The notes under the pieces were generated by a model. That model worked only from the letters and a program-made list of their open reading frames with translations. It made no database searches and was not told the DNA's origin. From positions 62,001 to 126,000 of the forward strand of contig JAGKWU010000006.1 in NCBI GenBank assembly GCA_021151695.1: a stretch of 64,000 nucleotides of DNA, written 5' to 3'. Within the stretch, counting starts at the first letter, position 1; each line of letters begins with the position of its first letter. This DNA comes from Cellvibrionaceae bacterium. Lineage in GTDB: Bacteria > Pseudomonadota > Gammaproteobacteria > Pseudomonadales > Cellvibrionaceae. The translations under genes and the position numbers were made by a program. This document shows positions 33,761 to 41,366 of this stretch, piece by piece.

Positions 33761-34228
33761 TTACTTCGCGAGCATGCTGGTCAGGTTGTCGCGCACCTGA
33801 TTGAGACAGTGAAACAGGGATTCCACCTGCTCCGATGTCAAGCCTTCAAGCGCCTGTTGCTGAAAACCGGCGGAGCGCTGACCAATAACGGCGATAATCG
33901 GCCCGGCCGCCGGCGTTAAATAGAGCTGAAAAGCCCTGCGGTCGCGGGGATCAGCGCGGCGCTCAACCAGCCCGCTTTCAGCCAACTGATCAACCAGCCG
34001 CGCCAAGGTAATAGGCTGTACATCCAGCAAATCAGCCAGTTCCACCTGGCGAATTCCCTGATTGCGACCGACGTAAAGCAGCGCACGGGTTTGCGCCAGG
34101 GTTAGCTGATGCTCCTCCAGGAAGGTCGCACTGGCACGGCGAATCAATCGCAGGGTATCAGCCATCAAGAAACCCAGGCTTTGACGTTCAGGCCCTAAAT
34201 AGGCGGCAACTATATCTTCAGTATTCAT
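33761..34228 (-). CDS. MarR family repressor (EmrR-like)
   Basis: The 155-residue protein is a typical MarR regulator: TLAQTRALLYVGRNQGIRQV, then LADLLDVQPITLARLVDQLA (recognition helix), and the wing ERRADPRDRRAFQLYLT. It should bind a palindromic operator as a dimer and release it when a drug-like ligand binds. It is the first gene of the marR-emrA-emrB unit, and two strong palindromes lie immediately upstream of its start codon, which fits autorepression of the whole operon. Confidence 0.92.
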   Translation of the reverse strand: MNTEDIVAAYLGPERQSLGFLMADTLRLIRRASATFLEEHQLTLAQTRALLYVGRNQGIRQVELADLLDVQPITLARLVDQLAESGLVERRADPRDRRAFQLYLTPAAGPIIAVIGQRSAGFQQQALEGLTSEQVESLFHCLNQVRDNLTSMLAK

Positions 34229-34241
34229 AAGTATCTCTGAC

Positions 34242-34275
34242 TATGTGTTAGGCACATAATAAGCAATGCTTATTA
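34242..34275. promoter_or_regulatory. Two adjacent palindromes, putative MarR operators of the emr operon
   Basis: TATGTG-TTAGG-CACATA (34242-34258) is a perfect 6-5-6 inverted repeat. It abuts TAATAAGC-AAT-GCTTATTA (34257-34275), a perfect 8-3-8 inverted repeat. Both lie within 50 bases of the marR start. Their size and place fit the 15-20 base palindromes bound by MarR dimers. The 19-base one may also overlap the promoter. Confidence 0.68.
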
Positions 34276-34421
34276 ATTTACAAAATACTCTTTGGTTTTG
34301 AAAACATGTGTTTCTGACAGTAAATGGCATATCCGGCAACACTTGGTGGCTGCTTGACAGGGAAATTTAAGGAGATGGAGAAGAGAAATAGAGAGAAGAA
34401 ATTGGGCGGCGGGCACAGAGG

Positions 34422-35324
34422 TTAGATGGCGTCCAATAACTTTCCTTCAAGCTTCCGGGATAAAAATTCCACGAATGCTGCCACCCGCGGCGCGAGAGCC
34501 TTTTGCTTATAAAACACCGCCCACACAGGTTTTGACCAAGGCAAAGTGTAGGCTTCAAGCACGGGGATAAGCTTGCCGCTGGCAAGTTCTTTATGGGTTA
34601 AAAAATCGGTTAAAGCAGCAATACCCGCGCCGTTTACCGCTAAATGCAGCAATGTCTCACCGCTCGATGCGGCGATGATGGGCGTTACGGCCATCCCCTC
34701 GCCCTGTGCTTGCGGCAACGGCCAGACGTTCAATGATGCTGGCTCGGTAAATCCCAACAGGCGATGTTGCGCGAGCGCGGCGATATCGGCGGGATTTCCG
34801 TGACGAGCCAGATAGTCGGGCGATGCCAATAAGCGTACCCGGCTGCTTCCCAAGTGTTTTGCATTAAGGGTTGAATCCGCCAGCGGGCCAATGCGAATAC
34901 CGACATCAGCACGTTCCTCGATCAAATCCACAAAGGTTTCGCCGCTCACCAACTCCAAACGAATCAGCGGATAAGCATCCATAAACTCCGCCACAAAGGG
35001 CGCAACTAAATGATCGAGGCCAGGGGTAGAAGCATTCACGCGCACCAACCCCGATGGCTGGGACAGACGAGCCATGAGCTGCTCTTCGGTATCTTGCAAG
35101 TCAGCGAGAATCTGGCGGGCGCGGCCAAGCAACCACTCTCCCTCCTCCGTTAAGTCCAGCTTGCGGGTCGTGCGCTTCATTAGCGTCATACCCAGTTGGG
35201 CTTCCAGGCGGGAAATGGTTCGGCTCACCCCGGAGGGCGTCTGCCCCAAGCGCTCCGCCGCGGCCGAAAATGAGCCGGTATCTATGACTGAAACAAAGCC
35301 AATAAGGGCATCGATATTTAACAT
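34422..35324 (-). CDS. LysR family transcriptional regulator
   Basis: The 300-residue protein has the LysR helix-turn-helix at its N terminus (FSAAAERLGQTPSGVSRTIS, about residues 18-37) followed by the linker helix and a periplasmic-binding-like effector domain (VRVNASTPGLDHLVAPFVAE near 92). The start is ATG at 35324 with TTGGAG upstream; a TTG at 35336 is less likely. It is divergent from the MFS exporter gene with a 99-base gap, and the aldo-keto reductase follows that exporter. The usual inference is that it controls both. Confidence 0.93.
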   Translation of the reverse strand: MLNIDALIGFVSVIDTGSFSAAAERLGQTPSGVSRTISRLEAQLGMTLMKRTTRKLDLTEEGEWLLGRARQILADLQDTEEQLMARLSQPSGLVRVNASTPGLDHLVAPFVAEFMDAYPLIRLELVSGETFVDLIEERADVGIRIGPLADSTLNAKHLGSSRVRLLASPDYLARHGNPADIAALAQHRLLGFTEPASLNVWPLPQAQGEGMAVTPIIAASSGETLLHLAVNGAGIAALTDFLTHKELASGKLIPVLEAYTLPWSKPVWAVFYKQKALAPRVAAFVEFLSRKLEGKLLDAI

Positions 35325-35423
35325 TATTGACTCCAAGGCAAAAGTCTAGTGTAGCCATAGGGATTTTTCTTCGCCAGCGCAAGCTGAATACTGAGCGCAT
35401 CTTTCATCCCGCAGGAGAAAATC

Positions 35424-36629
35424 ATGCCCCTCGCGCTACTCGCACTCACACTCAGTGCTTTCGCCATTGGCACTACCGAATTCGTTATTGTCGGCCTTAT
35501 CCCCACCATCGCCACCAGCCTCGGCGTTTCAGTACCCTCAGCCGGGCTGCTTGTCAGTCTCTACGCTTTGGGCGTTGCCATAGGTGCGCCCGTATTGACC
35601 GCCCTAACCAGCCGTGTGCCGCGTAAACAATTGCTATTGGGGCTGATGACACTATTCACCATCGGCAATTTGGTCGCCTGGCTAGCACCTGGGTACGAAG
35701 CCTTGATGGCGGCGCGGGTGCTGACCGGTTTAGCGCACGGCGTTTTCTTTTCTATTGGATCAACCATTGCCACCAGCCTGGTGCCAAAAGAAAAAGCGGC
35801 CAGCGCCATAGCCCTTATGTTTACCGGCTTAACGGTTGCCCTGGTAACAGGTGTTCCACTGGGGACTTATATTGGCCAGCACTTTGGGTGGCAGGCGACT
35901 TTTTTAGCGGTGTCATTGTTGGGTGTTATTGCCGTCATTGGCAGCTGGATGTTGATCCATCGAGATATTGCGAGTGGCACGCCAGCGTCACTATTAACGC
36001 AACTTACTGTGCTTAAAAAGCCACGTCTTTTACTGGTCTACGCAATGACCGCACTTGGCTACGGCGGCACTTTTATCGCATTCACCTACCTTGCGCCTAT
36101 CCTGCAGGAAATCTCCGGTTTTTCTGCCAATAGTGTGGGCCTGGTGATGCTGGTGTACGGTGTTTCAGTTGCCATGGGCAATATTTGGGGCGGGAAACTG
36201 GCCGATAAAAAAGGGCCAATCCCCGCACTGCAAATTGTCTTCGCCCTGCTCGCCCTCGTCTTATTTGCGCTGACCTTTACCGCAACCAACATGTGGCTGG
36301 CACTTACTACTGTGTTGGTATGGGGTGCCGTTGCCTTTGGCAATGTTCCAGGGCTGCAAGTCTATGTTGTACAACGTGCTGAAATTGATGCACCGCAAGC
36401 GATAGATGTGGCCTCCGGTTTAAATATCGCTGCCTTTAATGTCGGCATTGCCGGTGGCGCCTGGGTTGGCGGATTGATTGTTGCGCATTATGGGTTAATG
36501 ACTACTCCCTGGATTGGCGCGCTGATCGTATTGGGTGCACTTGCACTAACCACGCTGGCGGGCCGCCTCGACAAGCTTGAACCTTCTGACTCACTGATTG
36601 CCACAAAACTTACCGGGCAGGCTTACTAA
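35424..36629 (+). CDS. MFS exporter (AraJ/YdhP-like, 12 TM)
   Basis: The 401-residue inner membrane protein has 12 predicted membrane segments. The DHA1 motifs are seen: FAIGTTEFVIVGLIPTIATS in TM1, GAPVLTALTSRVPRKQLLLG (loop 2-3), and GLTVALVTGVPLGTYIGQ (antiporter motif C). It resembles sugar or drug effluxers of the AraJ type. A GGAG ribosome site precedes the ATG. It is divergent from a LysR gene and is followed after 39 bases by an aldo-keto reductase, probably in one transcript. Substrate is unknown. Confidence 0.92.
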   Translation: MPLALLALTLSAFAIGTTEFVIVGLIPTIATSLGVSVPSAGLLVSLYALGVAIGAPVLTALTSRVPRKQLLLGLMTLFTIGNLVAWLAPGYEALMAARVLTGLAHGVFFSIGSTIATSLVPKEKAASAIALMFTGLTVALVTGVPLGTYIGQHFGWQATFLAVSLLGVIAVIGSWMLIHRDIASGTPASLLTQLTVLKKPRLLLVYAMTALGYGGTFIAFTYLAPILQEISGFSANSVGLVMLVYGVSVAMGNIWGGKLADKKGPIPALQIVFALLALVLFALTFTATNMWLALTTVLVWGAVAFGNVPGLQVYVVQRAEIDAPQAIDVASGLNIAAFNVGIAGGAWVGGLIVAHYGLMTTPWIGALIVLGALALTTLAGRLDKLEPSDSLIATKLTGQAY

Positions 36630-36668
36630 GCGCTAAACACCTACTGTTAAAAATTATTGAGGACACCT

Positions 36669-37469
36669 ATGAATATTCCAACTATTGGCTTGGGCACATT
36701 TCGCTTGAAAGGCCAACAAGTCATCGACTCAGTCACCACAGGTTTAGCGCTGGGTTACCGGCATATAGATACCGCGCAAATCTACGGCAATGAAGCTGAG
36801 GTTGGGCAGGCAATTGCAAACAGCGGCATAGCGCGCGATGACATTTTTATCACAACCAAAATCTGGATTGATAACTTGGGGCGCGACAAATTAATTCCCA
36901 GCCTGTACGAAAGCCTGGAGAAATTGCGTGTCGATCAAGTAGATCTCACGCTGGTGCACTGGCCATCGCCCAATGTCATTCCAGTTGCCGAATATATGGA
37001 AGCCATGGCCCATGCCAAAGCCAGGGGTCTGACCAAGGCTATTGGCTTGTCGAACTTTAACAACGCACTTTTTCAGCAGGCGATTGATGTGGTTGGTGCC
37101 CAGGAAATTGCAACTCACCAAATTGAAATACATCCGTTTTTACAAAACAAAAAGGTGGTGGAGTTTGCCCGCAGCAAAGGCGTGCACATTACCGCTTATA
37201 TGCCGCTTGCCTACGGAAAGGTGATGCAAAATCCGGTGATTAGCGGGATTGCCGAGCGACATAAATATTCCGCTGCGCAAATCGCCCTGGCCTGGTCACT
37301 ACAACAAGGTTTTGCCGTTATTCCCTCGTCGACCAAGCGACTTAATCAGGAATTAAATTTACAGGCGCCCCACATAAAATTAAGCGATGCAGAGATGGCG
37401 CAAATCGCCGGGCTTGAAGCCAACGAACGCCTGGCGAATCCGCAAGGCATAGCACCGGAATGGGATTAG
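36669..37469 (+). CDS. Aldo-keto reductase (2,5-diketo-D-gluconate reductase B-like)
   Basis: The 266-residue NADPH-dependent carbonyl reductase has the full active site tetrad: Asp34 and Tyr39 (RHIDTAQIYGNEAEVG), Lys64 (ITTKIW) and His97 (LTLVHWPSP). The cofactor-binding end is VIPSSTKRLNQELNL. The length and sequence style are those of DkgB (YafB), which reduces methylglyoxal and other reactive aldehydes. The ATG at 36669 has GAGG upstream; a TTG at 36657 is not used in my call. It sits behind the MFS exporter and near LysR, a common detoxification arrangement. Confidence 0.92.
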   Translation: MNIPTIGLGTFRLKGQQVIDSVTTGLALGYRHIDTAQIYGNEAEVGQAIANSGIARDDIFITTKIWIDNLGRDKLIPSLYESLEKLRVDQVDLTLVHWPSPNVIPVAEYMEAMAHAKARGLTKAIGLSNFNNALFQQAIDVVGAQEIATHQIEIHPFLQNKKVVEFARSKGVHITAYMPLAYGKVMQNPVISGIAERHKYSAAQIALAWSLQQGFAVIPSSTKRLNQELNLQAPHIKLSDAEMAQIAGLEANERLANPQGIAPEWD

Positions 37470-37482
37470 GAGAGTCTAATGG

Positions 37483-37621
37483 GGAGTCGTCATCCTCGGC
37501 CACAGGCCGGGGATCCAGGGGCAGGCCATCCAGGTCGTGATTTTTATGTTTTAACAGTAACTGGTGTTGAAAATTTCCTAAGAACTGGATCCCCGGCTTC
37601 GCCGAGGATGACGACTTCCTG
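37483..37621. repeat. Inverted repeat pair B (GTCATCC...GGATCC family)
   Basis: The left arm (37483-37533) reads GGAGTCGTCATCCTCGG, then CCGGGGATCCAG, with a GGGGCAGGCCATCCAGGTC extension. The right arm (37578-37621) is its inverse without the extension. The core arms are the same as in the pair in the rsx operon, but here the GTCATCC ends are outermost. The spacer of about 45 bases has no gene. It lies after the aldo-keto reductase gene. Confidence 0.88.
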
Positions 37622-37664
37622 CAAAATGTTCATTGTTTCCGAGGTTATTTTCCTTTCCAAAACC

Positions 37665-37688
37665 AAAAACCCGCCGAAGCGGGTTTTT
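37665..37688 (-). terminator. Rho-independent terminator of the CBS-domain gene
   Basis: AAAAACCCGC (37665-37674) pairs with GCGGGTTTTT (37679-37688) around CGAA. It lies 28 bases after the CBS gene stop on the minus strand and is symmetrical, so it may also end plus-strand transcripts. Confidence 0.9.
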
Positions 37689-37716
37689 CTTGCGCAAAAT
37701 AATAGACAAAAAACCG

Positions 37717-38229
37717 CTACACCACCAATTTAAGGTTGCCCACATCAGGTTGGAGGGTACGCAGAATATCCATAGTGGTAATTACCCCTTGGGCAATTTT
37801 GTTTTCAGTAACCACTACCCGATGCACACCTTTTTTCACCATGACAGCAGCAACCTGTTCGATGGTGTAGTGTTTTTCTACCGAAATAATTTCTTTCTTC
37901 ATGATTTGGTGCACGGTGCAATTTTGCTCGGCACGGCCGCTCCATTCACGCAAGCTCACTTCATCCAACTCTATCTCGCAGGCTTCGCGATAATAATTGC
38001 GCAGCGCCTCACGGCGGCGACGCTCATCCATATTGGAAAAATTAAAAATATCAGAAACGGTTACTACACCTACCAATTCGTGGTCTGAGGCGATAACAGG
38101 AGCCCCGGAAATATTGTGTTTAATAAAAAACTCAGCCAGCCGTTGTATGGTCCAGCCTTCATAGGCGCTCAACAGTGTAGAGCTCATGATGGATTCGGCG
38201 GTCAAACCGTTATTATTGATTAACGACAT
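37717..38229 (-). CDS. CBS-domain pair protein
   Basis: The 170-residue cytoplasmic protein consists of two CBS domains. The first (about residues 14-70) includes WTIQRLAEFFIKHNISGAPV and GVVTVSDIFNF; the second (about 108-165) includes EQVAAVMVKKGVHRVVVTEN and GVITTMDILRTL. Between them is a charged linker of about 40 residues. CBS pairs bind adenosine nucleotides and often regulate a partner enzyme or channel, but no partner domain is fused here. The gene is single with its own terminator. Confidence 0.9.
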   Translation of the reverse strand: MSLINNNGLTAESIMSSTLLSAYEGWTIQRLAEFFIKHNISGAPVIASDHELVGVVTVSDIFNFSNMDERRRREALRNYYREACEIELDEVSLREWSGRAEQNCTVHQIMKKEIISVEKHYTIEQVAAVMVKKGVHRVVVTENKIAQGVITTMDILRTLQPDVGNLKLVV

Positions 38230-38575
38230 ATCCTATCCTCTGCGAATGATGTTATTCATCAGCCCACCGCAACCCTGCACCGGCAGCGAGCCAAAGTCTT
38301 TCACTTACGTTCAAAAAGGCACCTTAAGTATTAACCCGGCGCGTTTAATTGACCAAAAACTTTTCGCATCATTAACAGAGTGCCTAGATCTTTTGCTCAT
38401 AGATAAAATTAAACATACGCCTTTTTTGCATAACACAAAGATCCAGACGATAGCAGATCGCTAAAATCACAGGTACCAAGTGACTTTTTCCACTGCTTGC
38501 CGCAGCAGCGGTTGCGACTATGGATGAGCTGTAACACAGCAAATTCCTACCAATCGATATCAAGGAGATCAGGAG
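38230..38575. other. Intergenic region of 346 bases, no confident gene
   Basis: This is the divergent space between the CBS-domain gene and the C70-type protease gene. A 72-codon open frame (38249-38464, plus) is present but lacks a clear ribosome site and any family I know. GGAGATCAGGAG immediately before 38576 is a strong ribosome site for the protease gene. Confidence 0.4.
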
Positions 38576-39739
38576 ATGAGCCTCTCACAATATGTATTCG
38601 CCAGCAGCCGCCCTTATGCATCACTACTCAAAGAAGTGAACATAAGGGACTTCATTGTCAAATCAAAACATCTCGCTTTTAACATGCAACACCAAACCCA
38701 AAGCAATTGGTGCTGGGCCGCGACCTCAACCAGCGTTTCGCATTTTTATTGGTTTCTGAGCACCTGGACCCAATGCAAAGTCGCCAACGCGGAGCTGGGT
38801 CATAGCGATTGTTGCAGCTCACCCGTGCCCTCCCCGTGCAATGTTCCCTGGTACCTCGACAGAGCACTCACCAGAACCAATAATTTTGTCAGCATCACTG
38901 GGTCTGCAACCTTTGCACAGATCCGCACCGAAATTGATGCCGGACGCCCCGTCGGTGCCCGCATCGGCTGGAGTGGCGGCGGCGGACACTTTATGGTGAT
39001 CTATGGTTACAGCATTGTGCTTGGCGTAGAGTATCTGGATATAGACGATCCCATTTATGGAAAAAGTCATATCACCTTCGATGAGTTTTCACATAATTAT
39101 CAAGGCTCCGGCAGCTGGACCCACACCTACTTCACCAAGAGCTATTTCAGAATGCCTATTAAATTTTATGAAGTACGCGAACCGATTCTTCGCTTGATCT
39201 GGGAGAAACGCCCACTTCTGCAGGTGAAAAACAGCACTACCCTCACCGGCAATTTGCGCGAGACATTAGCAGAAAATAAAACGTCTATAGGTGCAACGCA
39301 TCGTGTACACATTCTGGGGCTCGATGCATTAAATGCAGGCGGAGCGCCGGAAAAAGCACACAATTTTGTACGGATTTTCGAAACTGAAAATGGCGTCCCA
39401 ACCGCATCCTTTGATGTCAATGACGGCGACGCGCCACGCGTATTGCAAATGTCCAGCGCAGCTCGTCCATTACAACTGTTTAGCAAAAGTGTTGAACAGG
39501 CACTCACATTGGCGGAGCGCAGCAAGGTGGAGTGCGAACTGAAAATACTGAAGGTTCCCGCACTCAACTTTGAAGCTGTGTGGGCTGATTTTGATGGTGC
39601 GGAAAAGGATTTTGTGGTGCCTTTGTACAGCGTAGGAAAACTGGAGGCCAGTAAAGCAATTCCATTCAATGACGCACTTACCGCCCTGCAAGAGGCTGCA
39701 CGTGCTATCGGCAATATTGATGACACTATGGGTGCCTGA
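38576..39739 (+). CDS. Papain-like cysteine protease (C70/AvrRpt2-like) with C-terminal extension
   Basis: The 387-residue protein has the signature QTQSNWCWAA with catalytic Cys46, the His region GGGGHFMVIYGY with His138, and DIDDPIYGK (Asp157/158) as third residue candidates. This is the papain-like fold of peptidase family C70, known from secreted effectors but also common in uncharacterised bacterial proteins. There is no signal peptide. Four Cys after the active site (CCSSPVPSPC near 79-88) may form a structural site. Residues about 190-387 form a second, mixed region I cannot assign, with WEKRPLLQVKNSTTLTG at its start. A strong GGAG ribosome site precedes it. A 19-base duplication spans the stop codon. 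Confidence 0.82.
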   Translation: MSLSQYVFASSRPYASLLKEVNIRDFIVKSKHLAFNMQHQTQSNWCWAATSTSVSHFYWFLSTWTQCKVANAELGHSDCCSSPVPSPCNVPWYLDRALTRTNNFVSITGSATFAQIRTEIDAGRPVGARIGWSGGGGHFMVIYGYSIVLGVEYLDIDDPIYGKSHITFDEFSHNYQGSGSWTHTYFTKSYFRMPIKFYEVREPILRLIWEKRPLLQVKNSTTLTGNLRETLAENKTSIGATHRVHILGLDALNAGGAPEKAHNFVRIFETENGVPTASFDVNDGDAPRVLQMSSAARPLQLFSKSVEQALTLAERSKVECELKILKVPALNFEAVWADFDGAEKDFVVPLYSVGKLEASKAIPFNDALTALQEAARAIGNIDDTMGA

Positions 39740-39764
39740 TATTAATATGGGTGCCTGATATTAA
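39727..39764. repeat. Perfect 19-bp tandem duplication spanning the protease stop codon
   Basis: TATGGGTGCCTGATATTAA is present at 39727-39745 and again at 39746-39764 without mismatch. The in-frame TGA stop (39737-39739) is inside the first copy; the second copy is non-coding. This looks like a recent local duplication. Confidence 0.9.
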
Positions 39765-39775
39765 CTCGTCACAAT

Positions 39776-39800
39776 AAAGCGGCCGACGATTGGCCGCTTT
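39776..39800. terminator. Bidirectional terminator between protease and cellulase genes
   Basis: AAAGCGGCC (39776-39784) pairs with GGCCGCTTT (39792-39800) with a seven-base loop. T-rich sequence follows on the plus strand. It lies between convergent gene ends and can serve both. Confidence 0.82.
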
Positions 39801-39823
39801 GTTTGTCAGCTTTTTAGGTAAAT

Positions 39824-41125
39824 TTATTTCGCAAGGCCGCGCATAATCGCATCGATAATGGTTGGAAACTCCCAGGTATTCGTATCGCGACGCAGAAAGC
39901 CCAGACGCTCGCCTGAGTTGCCGAAATTGCCGTTATCCCAAAGCACAGTGGGAATACCGTATTTGGTTGCACCTTTTACATAGTACTCGGCAAATTTAAC
40001 GCGTTCCGCCAAATTATCTTTATTGACTGCACCCCACTCCCCCATAACCACAGGAATACCTTTCGTAATAAATTTAGTATTCAAGCGGGCAAACATCTGA
40101 TCCAACTCTGCTTCCCCGGTAAAAGTAGATTCACTCCCTGCGCCGAGATTAAGCGCAAAGTTGTAGGGAGAATAGGCATGGGTTGAAAGCGCGATCATCT
40201 TGTCATCTGGCAATACCACTGCATTAACTTGCGCATCCCAAGGTGCGGCAGCGTAAGTTGGAATCATCACCAGACGCTTGGCATTGTTGCCCCCGGTATC
40301 GCGAATAGCCTTCAGGGCAGCTGCATTCAGACGATTAAGTACCGCATAATATTCCGGCAGACCAGTCCATTCATCAGGACCGCTTACACGCGGCTCGTTC
40401 ATCGTTTCCAAAATCAAATGGTGATCGTATTTTTGAAAACGATTGGCAATCTGCGGCCACATTTTTACCAAATAATCTTTTGAACTGGCTTCATTCGCCA
40501 GCGTAGGAGCTTCCCAACCGTTGTTGTGATGAATATTAACAATCACATACATGCCGTTATCCAGCGCGTACTTGGCAATTTCTTCCACACGATCCAACCA
40601 TGCGGTATCAATCGTGTGATCAGCGCCCGACATATGATCATCCCAACTCACGGGTAAACGCAGCGTGTTAAAGCCGGCAGCCTTGAGCGCATCCATATTG
40701 GCTTTGGTGGTTTTCGGGTTGCCCCAATAGGTTTCGTCGTTGAGCGGATTGGCGGTGCTGCCTGTGGCATCCATGGTGTTACCCAGGTTCCAACCCACCT
40801 TCATTTCGGCGGTGATATCAAAACCTGTGCGCATTTTGCAGCTGACACCATTTTCTGTTCCGGTGCCGTCGCCATCAGGATCAGACGTGAGATTCGCACA
40901 AAACGCCAAGGCGGCAGCACTACTCGAGCTTGAGCTGCTAGTGGAGGTCTTTACTGAGGACGACGTCGAGGTAGATGTGCTGGTTGGCGCAGGACTGGAA
41001 GTCGCTGCCGAGGTCGCCGCAGATGTAGGCGTAGGAGTACTCGAACCACCCCCACCGCCTCCACCACCGCAGGCGGTGAGTAAGCTGATCAGGGTTGCCG
41101 ATATAAACCAGGGTGTTGTACGCAT
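39824..41125 (-). CDS. Lipoprotein GH5 endoglucanase (GH5_4-like)
   Basis: This secreted glycoside hydrolase of about 433 residues has a lipobox (LLTAC, Cys19) followed by eight Gly and a Thr/Ser/Pro-rich linker to about residue 68. A short module with CANLTSDPDGDGTGTENG comes next. The GH5 barrel starts with FDITAEMKVGWNLGNTMDA, a motif of subfamily 4, which includes endoglucanases and xyloglucanases. The acid/base Glu244 is in ETMNEPRV and the nucleophile Glu363 in VVMGEWGAV. It would be anchored to the outer membrane facing out or in the periplasm, cutting beta-glucans. I choose ATG at 41125, which has AAGAGA six bases upstream; ATG at 41131 is also possible. It is a single gene. Confidence 0.92.
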   Translation of the reverse strand: MRTTPWFISATLISLLTACGGGGGGGGSSTPTPTSAATSAATSSPAPTSTSTSTSSSVKTSTSSSSSSSAAALAFCANLTSDPDGDGTGTENGVSCKMRTGFDITAEMKVGWNLGNTMDATGSTANPLNDETYWGNPKTTKANMDALKAAGFNTLRLPVSWDDHMSGADHTIDTAWLDRVEEIAKYALDNGMYVIVNIHHNNGWEAPTLANEASSKDYLVKMWPQIANRFQKYDHHLILETMNEPRVSGPDEWTGLPEYYAVLNRLNAAALKAIRDTGGNNAKRLVMIPTYAAAPWDAQVNAVVLPDDKMIALSTHAYSPYNFALNLGAGSESTFTGEAELDQMFARLNTKFITKGIPVVMGEWGAVNKDNLAERVKFAEYYVKGATKYGIPTVLWDNGNFGNSGERLGFLRRDTNTWEFPTIIDAIMRGLAK

Positions 41126-41305
41126 GTTCATTCTCTTATTAATTTATTAGTTGTTTGGCTGATTCGCCGTCAGGAACATCAAAGTATCCACGTTTGGGCC
41201 ATCGGGAGCTATTTGACGGAGGGTAAAGTTTGGAAAAGCGTCAAAATTAGCCGTGGCTCCGGGCAACTTATTGTCCAAGAGACAACTTTATCATTAATAA
41301 GACAA

Positions 41306-41335
41306 TTAATGGCAAGCCGCCGCAGCTGTTATACT
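41306..41335 (+). promoter_or_regulatory. Putative sigma-70 promoter of rhlE
   Basis: TTAATG (41306-41311) and TATACT (41330-41335) are separated by 18 bases. The -10 box is followed by GCGCGC, and the start codon lies 31 bases downstream. Confidence 0.5.
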
Positions 41336-41366
41336 GCGCGCCCTTTTTCGCCAAATAGCATCACTT

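Noticed and set aside
38249..38464. 72-codon frame before the C70-type protease gene
   Set aside because: No clear ribosome site, no family and no composition signal; left as non-coding.
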